Positions 59,401 to 64,000 of a stretch of 64,000 bases of DNA are shown piece by piece. Source of the stretch: Cyclobacteriaceae bacterium. Its GTDB lineage: Bacteria > Bacteroidota > Bacteroidia > Cytophagales > Cyclobacteriaceae. The stretch is taken from assembly GCA_022841475.1 (NCBI GenBank), contig JALHRJ010000006.1, positions 1 through 64,000 of the forward strand, in the 5' to 3' direction. The position numbers and the translations under genes were made by a program. A model generated the notes under the pieces. The model saw nothing but the letters and a program-made list of their open reading frames with translations, was not told the origin of the DNA and ran no database searches. Position 1 is the first letter of the stretch. Every line of letters begins with the position of its first letter.

Positions 59401-60748
59401 AGCCGATGGTACAAAATATAAAAATCAAGTAGTTAACCTGAGCACGCGCTCCAGTGATCAGGTAAACCTCGTGTTTAATAAACTTTCTGATAGCTTCTGT
59501 GAAAAAACAGTGCCGCTTACCATTGAAGATGTGGAGGTCGGTAACTACACCCTTTCGTTTGCTAATATTAACAACCTGGTGGGCGTGGGTGAAATTATGC
59601 TCACTGATAATTTTACCAACACCACTATATCCGCCACCGATTCGGAAGCTTATAATTTTACGGTAACCAGCGATGCTGCCAGCAAGGGCACAGCTCGCTT
59701 TGTGCTGCACATCAACCGGCCTGCCTTACAAAAGACTGCAGTAGCAACCGTGGCTAATGTGTGCGGCAATACCCAAGCCTCGATCCAATTGACCAACACC
59801 CAGGCAGGTGTATTTTATTACGCTACTATTCCGGGCGATAGTGCTGCCCTAAGTGCAGAAGTAACGAGTAACGGGGGCACCGTTACATTGGATGTTCCGG
59901 TGAATGAATTGCAGGCAGGTATAAATAATTTGGTGATATATACCGGTTTTAAAGGTTGCAGTAACGAATTGCTCACGGCTACACCGCTCACCTTTACCTT
60001 CACCCCGGCACCGGATATCCGCGTGGAGGAATACTTCTATTCAATTTGCGAGGGAACTCCGCTTACCCTGAAGGCCGAAACACTGGCGGGCTCATCCTTC
60101 CATTGGTACGCCAATGGGGAGTTGATAGCCAATCAAACCGGAGCCACCTTATACACCGATTTGATTAAGAAATCAACGCGGTATGAAGTAGCCGCGGTTA
60201 CTGCCAATGGTTGCGAAGGTGAACGAATTGAAATTAATGTGGAAACAGAAAGTGTTCAGGTACCCATTCTTGATTTTGATGGCGAAGCCATTACGCTTGT
60301 AGGAGGTGTGCCTCAAGGTATTTTTGTTCAGTGGTATAAAGATCAGGAGCCGTTAGATGTATTTACTCCCTTCATTCAACCTGAAGAGGAAGGGCAATAC
60401 ACGGTGTTGCTTTCATCGAATGGGTGTTCCAGAATTTCTAATCCGTTTAACTTTGCAATTACTGCGGTGGAACCGGAAACAGACAATGTCTTTGCGGCCT
60501 ATGTATATCCTAACCCGGCCAGCCACGATAACTTATACATCAAGCTGGAGACTCCATCGAAGCAGGATGTAGTTGTAACATTGATTGACATGGCAGGGCG
60601 CAAATCATTCACTACCCAACTTACAGGCACCGGGGTGGATGGAGTACATAAAATTACGCTTCCACAAACCACCATGCCGGGCATGTATTTAGTTACCATT
60701 CAACAGGGTGAAGTAACTATGCAGCGTAAGTTGGTGGTTACGTTTTGA
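53444..60748 (+). CDS. Giant exported multidomain esterase/adhesin with T9SS type A sorting domain
   Basis: 2434 residues. Signal peptide (about 1-25). A split alpha/beta hydrolase has THGLGE (about 145), nucleophile Ser515 in IHGLSDGGAGA, an acid near 570 (GGTDGNP) and His near 599 (GHGVWNNAY). Between its halves (about 187-468) lie two FCCH-like beta modules with GASEASYNG..VTA and STVPAYNGTFNVV. After that come an Ig-like segment, two FN3 (about 808-1000), PA14 (about 1000-1167, TSDDGSMLFIDG), two more FN3 (about 1203-1382), a long beta-rich passenger (about 1383-1900) and Ig-like modules. The type A sorting domain (VYPNPASHDNLYIKLETP, ~85 residues) ends the protein. Single-gene transcript, with a strong terminator after it. 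Confidence 0.9.
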   Translation: MLRLFVFSFCLSITVLLPTQKIWAQQGDPGYGIPPGPVDSTWLHYGYQTSGVRVPYNTASQSIDARINYSSGSVRYYLQEGKTFSYRGTDTYFPMAGFASQDYTQGNLRRIFFGADLFDMNYRLLHPKNYASNPEFQDGYPLIVMTHGLGEIGNCSNAINGGSCYFPNQNWDPAKTTPERRDFVPKTYNVISAAQNGVNPNSVIFTISETHLLTTGTNVINISGASEASYNGNRTVTAVTGTTITVSVAWNGTTTAVVKPLNQGLFTPASGNMSPYTGSGNGELVMIRTNEGNGFDGIRRFVKINNTTFRLSSNYNANATATANLISYRAGFTSGTIERYIPMVNTVTSAASAGGNLVTFTTSTAHQFSNVTTLNGHQVLISNSTVPAYNGTFNVVANPLPTTTTFTVSISGGFSGTATALAAKPTVAQQLLNNDHNMVHGGAVHRTAVNAVPAGMTPDDPSMPTRAFPGFVLFPQNMNTWSTGRREDSKVIILIRLLMKKYNIDPNRIYIHGLSDGGAGAYKVARSAPWLFSAVLPMSAVDNAQISNHNLFQYVRTIPVWAFQGGTDGNPTPIETQDYIKQYKTQGMSARYTLYPNLGHGVWNNAYAEPDFFTWMLQYNKSDIFVRYGKTEICGTTGDGVVLELAQGFYDYQWEQDGTLISGENTYFYTANLPGTYRARFSRKPNPGESDWNHWSKPVTITESTPIAPVIAATGTMVFPTINGTLIDNSVKLYASEKADRYYWYKNGSETPFVHPGTLAASQDTISQMTLTNGGGAGFYTLRTADFGNCPSPLSNEEYFVWNAPATLTAPSAFAGQATSYSTIFLSWTDNSNTEKGFEVWRRKDGETNFKFIVRTTEDAVSYEDRGLEPNTTYQYKLRAISNTARSVHAPSDNVNTNLVVSTPNDGSAPTAPQNLTITSNNATAITLAWTASTDDSGIKQYVVTYGGQSVTTNSTLTSFTLTGLTLNSVYPITVQAEDLGGNLSEPSNQVMGSTYIQGVFFGHSTGAWTWIDPVASAGAGDTPPMQWNTFEFYGTITNPNFNVNIQPSNLNTGGSATQSDFYNFMFDGYIDVPDNSAIPSTPALTQTYQFRTTSDDGSMLFIDGFDPNNLTLYQQVDNDGLHGNTTEASGDITLTPGPHRIVILYFERTGGQSLTVEYRIRRVGTNNFTGWAPLPKISGSTNNPSNLPLRSGNYIAPTAPVAPTSLSATATGMTTIDLAWLYGGAGTDEFEIYRATTLNGEYSIIHRATIQNYTDNTGLPGTMYYYKLKTVNGNGSSAFSTVVSAQTFTDNLAPSAPSFLTLASKTYTNVAFTWTASTDNIGVTGYEVLIDGVVTDTIVTTSYMAMNLNPGTIYNFTVKAFDASGNKSAASSGLLVTTNLGQIFYSKSTGNLNVTGTWGINTDGSGTAPNFTLNGQIYQVANRTSTDLGGSLTIQGTASRLIIPTDVTFIVDQPLSAKLEVQGNAVVQLDHETTPEFVIVSPTSTINFNASNTIAAGQYGNIVLTGSGNKNFNAGETTIFGDLTAYGQVALKGAPGNTSKLTLHGNLEITDIPGLIASDNALDLVLANPTGQNITTAGSIDFYRITTQPNTTVALNSSSPVTLNVGSVTGGGLVLANGSALTLGNNHLNMKFAGAINPGGETGKLAINGSNLTLASSRTQNSNLHLDAALHTAGLVTSTFSGTGKLMVQSPLIISDGLKIKGGEVSSAGNIRLVSTASKTAYLHEIEGTGTLTGDVKVERWVSAVRKYRYMSSVVADLKVADWQDYMPVTGPFTGANTNATAASMFYYVENNGGYKQYPPAGGTNQVTFTKGRGYAIFNYNGNNPLTLTMNGNPYQGNVEYTSILTSNAANTPTLGWNLIANPYASAIQWNNVVTEWTKNGIAPGVSVPDNSSGTLVFRTYDAVTGLGTLTGGIIAPGQAFWVRTINASPTLTVTEKAKRTNNSALYREGSNPANHFVVKLSGSTQQDNAYVILGDKYADTFEPAADGTKYKNQVVNLSTRSSDQVNLVFNKLSDSFCEKTVPLTIEDVEVGNYTLSFANINNLVGVGEIMLTDNFTNTTISATDSEAYNFTVTSDAASKGTARFVLHINRPALQKTAVATVANVCGNTQASIQLTNTQAGVFYYATIPGDSAALSAEVTSNGGTVTLDVPVNELQAGINNLVIYTGFKGCSNELLTATPLTFTFTPAPDIRVEEYFYSICEGTPLTLKAETLAGSSFHWYANGELIANQTGATLYTDLIKKSTRYEVAAVTANGCEGERIEINVETESVQVPILDFDGEAITLVGGVPQGIFVQWYKDQEPLDVFTPFIQPEEEGQYTVLLSSNGCSRISNPFNFAITAVEPETDNVFAAYVYPNPASHDNLYIKLETPSKQDVVVTLIDMAGRKSFTTQLTGTGVDGVHKITLPQTTMPGMYLVTIQQGEVTMQRKLVVTF

Positions 60749-60760
60749 TCAGGATTAATT

Positions 60761-60795
60761 AAAAAGGCACGCTGAGTGATCAGGGTGCTTTTTTT
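60761..60795 (+). terminator. Strong intrinsic terminator
   Basis: AAAAAGGCAC (60761-60770) pairs with GTGC and the following T-run (60785-60795). An inner CTGA/TCAG stem (60772-60775 with 60780-60783) extends the hairpin with one mismatch, and seven or more T follow the stem directly. It ends the second giant esterase gene. Confidence 0.88.
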
Positions 60796-61021
60796 ATTTT
60801 AATAGCTGTTGCTTTAAGTTCGTGGTTCTTGAGCAGGCTTATGATAATCTTGTTTCATTCTACACATAAAGCAATTAGGTGTGAGGTTGGTGTACGTATT
60901 CAATAGCTCCAGGAAATGATGGGTATAAAGGCCCTCATGTTTGCAAAACATTACGGTAAAGTAATGTATTTAAGAATTGGATGGAATTTTGTGGTGGCCA
61001 CCCAGAACCCGGCTTCAAAAA

Positions 61022-61050
61022 TTTGAAACGCTTACAAGATTTGGTATCTT
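61022..61050 (+). promoter_or_regulatory. Candidate Bacteroidota promoter (TTTG / TATCTT)
   Basis: TTTG (61022-61025), exactly 19 bp, then TATCTT (61045-61050). This matches the -33 element and the first six positions of the -7 consensus TAnnTTTG. It is about 50 bp before the ATG of the third giant esterase gene. Confidence 0.35.
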
Positions 61051-61100
61051 CCTTATTCAAATACACAATAGTGCTGCATCTTTTACAACAAGTAAGTTTT

Positions 61101-64000
61101 ATGCTCCGATTGACAGCGCTCCTCCTAATGTTTATGGGGGTTGCTTTTAACTCCAGCAGTCAAGCTCAAGTAGCAATTACCACTCCTGGTGGAACAGATT
61201 TTTGGCTCTACACACCTGCCAGCTATTCGGCAGGAACTCCGGCACCGATGCTGGTAAGTTTGCATGGAATTGGTCAGATTGGTAGTAATATTACTACACT
61301 CATTTCGCAAGACACTGATGCAACGCCAGCATACTTGATTGCTCAGGGGCGTTGGCTGTCCTCAAGACCTTTTATTGTTGTGTCACCTCAACTAAAACCA
61401 GATGGTACCGGGTTAGAACAAGATTGGCAAGCCGCTTATATCCACGAAGTAATTGAATATGTAAAGACATTACGTACAATTGATATAAACCGGGTGTATT
61501 TAACAGGACTGAGTTTAGGCGGGCAAGGCTGTATGATCTATGCGGCAGCCTATCCGGATAAGGTTGCGGCTATGGTGCCTTTGTGTAGTCGCACAAACGA
61601 AGTTTTAAATGACGCCTGCACATTCGCCACCATCCCCACCTGGCTATTTCATGGAACGGAAGATGGAACCGTTAACGTAAACAATTCCATTAACATGGTG
61701 AATGCAATCAATGCCTGTAATGAGGTTCCATTTAAACCCCGTCTTTCGTTGTTGCGACCCAACCGCCATGATCGAGATTTTTGGAACTCAATTTATGATC
61801 GGTCTGCCGGCTTTGAAATTTATGATTGGCTGTTGCAATTCCGCAAAAATGTGAGCACGAATAAGGCGCCTTATGTAAATGCCGGAATTGACAAAAAGTT
61901 TGTACTGTCAGCAAACACGATTTATCTCTATGGAGATTACTTTGATGTTGATGGAAGCATCGCCTCGGTACAATGGACACAAACGGACGGCCCTCCTCTA
62001 ACATTACAAAACACAACCTCAACACAACTCAAAATAACTAATCTTGTAGTGGGTACATTTGATTTTGAGCTGCGCGTAACCGATAACTTAGGTGCGCAAC
62101 ATTTTGACCTGGTGCGGGTTCAGATATTTAATGGAACCCCTACTCCTGCTGTTACCAGTTTAAACGTTGTAAACGGTCCTAATAACTCCCCTATCCTATT
62201 TGAAAACGTTCAAGACGGACAGGTGATCTATAAGAATACAATGGGAATAACTGACATTAATGTGCAAGCTTTTTCCTCAGGTGGTGGAGTCAGATTTCGT
62301 GTCAATGAACATCAAAACTCACGAACAGTAACTAATTTCTTTCCAAACAATGTTATGATTTTCACTCCAAGTTCCACTATCAAGTGGCGTATAGGCAGTG
62401 GAGATTATCTTATATGCGCGACCGCTAATGCCGCAGCAAATGGAACCGGAACTGATGGAATAACCAAGTGCGTTACGATTTCCGTCTTCAATCAGTTTTT
62501 TCCTATACCAGGTTCAGATGTCTCTGTTTTGGCTAATTGGGGTTCGAACACTGATGGTACCAGCCCACCTCAACTTCCGCCCCCCCCACCACCTCCTCCC
62601 ATACTGCCCATTACATTCACAGAAAGCTATCAAGTGTTTACTATCAATAGCACTGTACTACAAAATAACCCGTGGACGGTGAGTGGAACCAAGAGCATGA
62701 TTAAGGTTGTGAGTGGAGGTGAGCTTACTCTCAACAACACGTTTACGGGAATAATTAACGTAGAAGAAAATGGTATTGTAAATGTCAATACTAATCAACC
62801 TGTTGTGTTTGGTTCCGTATCGCCTACTTCTACCATTCGTTTTGGTGGCAATGTTACAACCATTCCTGCAGGCACCTTCGGCCATGTGGTTATGCAAGGT
62901 GCAGGCACCACAAAAACACTCGCGCCTGACACTACTACTATTGCAGGCAATCTGCTGATCGAAAATGATGTACTGGTAAATGGTGCTGCGGATAATAGCA
63001 GTACGATCCAACTCGCGGGCAATCTCACCCTGCAGGAAGAAAGTATTTTTAGTCCGGCAGTCAAATTCGCGCTCACGCTTACCGGTGGCAGTCCACATAC
63101 CCTGAATCTATTGGGCACGAAAGCAGCCTTTAATCAACTCACTATTCCGGGAGCCGCTATCGTTACGGTTACGCAAGGGCTGGTTCCGGTTACGTTGGAA
63201 GTGGGTTCAGAAACAGGAGGCGGGTTAATTGTTCAAAACACAGGCGAGCTCCTGGTAAATAAAAATCATTTATCGGTTATTGGGCAAGGTGCTATCAACA
63301 GTCAGAATCAAACCGGCCAGCTCGGGTTCAGCAACAGTAAACTTTCACTCCTGTCTGCGACCGCTGCGCAATCCTATATTTATCCAAGCAATGATATGGA
63401 TAGTGTAAGCTCAATTACCGTAGGCCTTACGGGTGGCGGAGTGCTTCACCTGCAAGGCAACCTCTATGTGACGGACTCTGTAAAAAGTATAAATGGGACA
63501 ATTAATACTCATGGTTTTCTGGCGTTGGTTTCTACGCAAGAAAAAACAGCGAGTATTGCTGAGGTGGAGGGAACAGGAAATATTGTTGGAGCCGTTCAAT
63601 TTCAACGGACCATACAGCCCGGTAGAAAGTACAGGTACCTGAGTTTTCCGATTTCTGGAATAAAGGTGAGCGATCTTCAAAACAACAACGTTCCGGTTAC
63701 CGGTACTTTTACGGGTGCCTCTACAGGTCCGGGATTATCTTCAGCTGCTCCCTCACTGTTTTACTATCAAGAACCCACTGGCTGGATCGACTATCCTTCC
63801 ACTTCCAACACAGAGGAATTTATACCCGGAAGAGGTTACTCCGTTTTTATTCGTGAAGAGGTTAATACCACCAAATTGTCGCTGAAAGGAGACATTCATA
63901 CCGGGGATTTTAATTTTTCCATCCAGCCGGGCACTGAAAATCAGTTTGTGGGTTGGAGTTTGATTGGCAATCCCTATGCGGCCCCCGTTCAGTGGGGAAA
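61101..64000 (+). CDS. Third giant exported esterase/adhesin, 3' end beyond the window
   Basis: At least 966 codons, open to the window edge. Signal peptide (about 1-22, ending SSQAQ). LpqC/PHB-depolymerase-like hydrolase: SLHGIGQ, nucleophile Ser138 in GLSLGGQGC (the same residue number as the first paralogue), an acid near 187 (HGTEDGT) and a His near 231 (RHDRDFW). One PKD-like repeat (about 255-345, YVNAGIDKKFVLSANTIYLY), an unknown region, an eight-Pro run (about 496-503), then a beta-rich passenger. It ends with RKYRYLSFPISG and SLIGNPYAAPVQWG, homologous to the passenger of the second giant protein. A type A sorting domain is expected downstream. Confidence 0.9.
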   Translation, partial: MLRLTALLLMFMGVAFNSSSQAQVAITTPGGTDFWLYTPASYSAGTPAPMLVSLHGIGQIGSNITTLISQDTDATPAYLIAQGRWLSSRPFIVVSPQLKPDGTGLEQDWQAAYIHEVIEYVKTLRTIDINRVYLTGLSLGGQGCMIYAAAYPDKVAAMVPLCSRTNEVLNDACTFATIPTWLFHGTEDGTVNVNNSINMVNAINACNEVPFKPRLSLLRPNRHDRDFWNSIYDRSAGFEIYDWLLQFRKNVSTNKAPYVNAGIDKKFVLSANTIYLYGDYFDVDGSIASVQWTQTDGPPLTLQNTTSTQLKITNLVVGTFDFELRVTDNLGAQHFDLVRVQIFNGTPTPAVTSLNVVNGPNNSPILFENVQDGQVIYKNTMGITDINVQAFSSGGGVRFRVNEHQNSRTVTNFFPNNVMIFTPSSTIKWRIGSGDYLICATANAAANGTGTDGITKCVTISVFNQFFPIPGSDVSVLANWGSNTDGTSPPQLPPPPPPPPILPITFTESYQVFTINSTVLQNNPWTVSGTKSMIKVVSGGELTLNNTFTGIINVEENGIVNVNTNQPVVFGSVSPTSTIRFGGNVTTIPAGTFGHVVMQGAGTTKTLAPDTTTIAGNLLIENDVLVNGAADNSSTIQLAGNLTLQEESIFSPAVKFALTLTGGSPHTLNLLGTKAAFNQLTIPGAAIVTVTQGLVPVTLEVGSETGGGLIVQNTGELLVNKNHLSVIGQGAINSQNQTGQLGFSNSKLSLLSATAAQSYIYPSNDMDSVSSITVGLTGGGVLHLQGNLYVTDSVKSINGTINTHGFLALVSTQEKTASIAEVEGTGNIVGAVQFQRTIQPGRKYRYLSFPISGIKVSDLQNNNVPVTGTFTGASTGPGLSSAAPSLFYYQEPTGWIDYPSTSNTEEFIPGRGYSVFIREEVNTTKLSLKGDIHTGDFNFSIQPGTENQFVGWSLIGNPYAAPVQWG

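Larger units (their letters stand above)
60749..61100. other. Intergenic region between the second and third giant genes
   Basis: 352 bases containing the terminator at 60761-60795 and a promoter candidate at 61022-61050. No other feature supported. Confidence 0.6.

Noticed and set aside
1..64000. Prophage, integrative element or insertion sequence
   Set aside because: No integrase, transposase, phage structural gene or conjugation gene is seen anywhere in the window.

Overview
The window looks like a chromosomal segment of a Bacteroidota bacterium, most likely of the order Cytophagales. The evidence is type IX secretion (T9SS) sorting domains of both type A and type B, a PorP/SprF-family protein, an arginine operon with the acylornithine-type transcarbamylase (ArgF') typical of this phylum, an ECF sigma/HEAT/DUF4097 operon, many lipoproteins, and an absence of obvious Shine-Dalgarno sites. 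Several genes need TTG or GTG starts. I see no phage, CRISPR array, rRNA or insertion-sequence transposase. The genus call is inference.

Layout. 0.1-8.8 kb holds mixed housekeeping and envelope genes: an AAA+ ATPase with a duplicated N-terminal module, an MpaB-type oxygenase, an FMN reductase, PBP1A, a DUF4114 lipoprotein, a lactonase-type propeller and a small lipoprotein. 9.0-16.3 kb is a rearranged region. A convergent ppk2/GMC-oxidoreductase pair is present twice, each time with one partner broken. The two broken ends flank a 2.5-kb operon (DUF6134, SDR, epimerase), as a single-crossover integration would leave them. 16.5-19.5 kb has a FtsX/MacB-type permease and a DedA protein.

19.5-29.3 kb is a nearly complete arginine operon: Cys-rich GNAT (ArgA-like), argG, argC, argD, argF', argB, argE, a Nudix hydrolase and argH. 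ArgF' has Val90 at the specificity position, which points to succinylated rather than acetylated intermediates. Most of its wider gaps carry palindromic repeats from several families. 29.3-34.3 kb has an M48 protease, a tRNA-Gly(CCC)-like gene disrupted by a 16-bp perfect palindrome, an HGSNAT/DUF5009-like membrane protein, an LRR protein, an EEP-family phosphatase/nuclease and a DUF2214 protein. 34.3-37.5 kb (minus strand) is an envelope-stress-type operon: ECF sigma factor, HEAT-repeat membrane protein, two DUF4097 proteins. The sigma factor carries a 7-residue in-frame insertion encoded by a GC-rich near-palindrome.

37.6-39.5 kb has a GH16 lipoprotein, a DUF4440-like protein and a coiled-coil membrane protein. 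39.9-46.3 kb is an exopolysaccharide-type operon: response regulator, sugar transferase with a degenerate receiver domain, three glycosyltransferases, a methyltransferase and a secreted propeller-like protein. 46.4-64.0 kb is an array of three very large exported proteins. Each starts with an LpqC/PHB-depolymerase-like esterase domain and continues into long adhesive or scaffold modules: 15 PKD-like repeats plus a type B sorting domain; FN3/PA14/beta-rich passenger plus a type A sorting domain; and one running off the window end. A PorP/SprF-SPOR fusion sits directly after the first. The polysaccharide operon and these surface esterases may work on the same matrix, which is inference from proximity.
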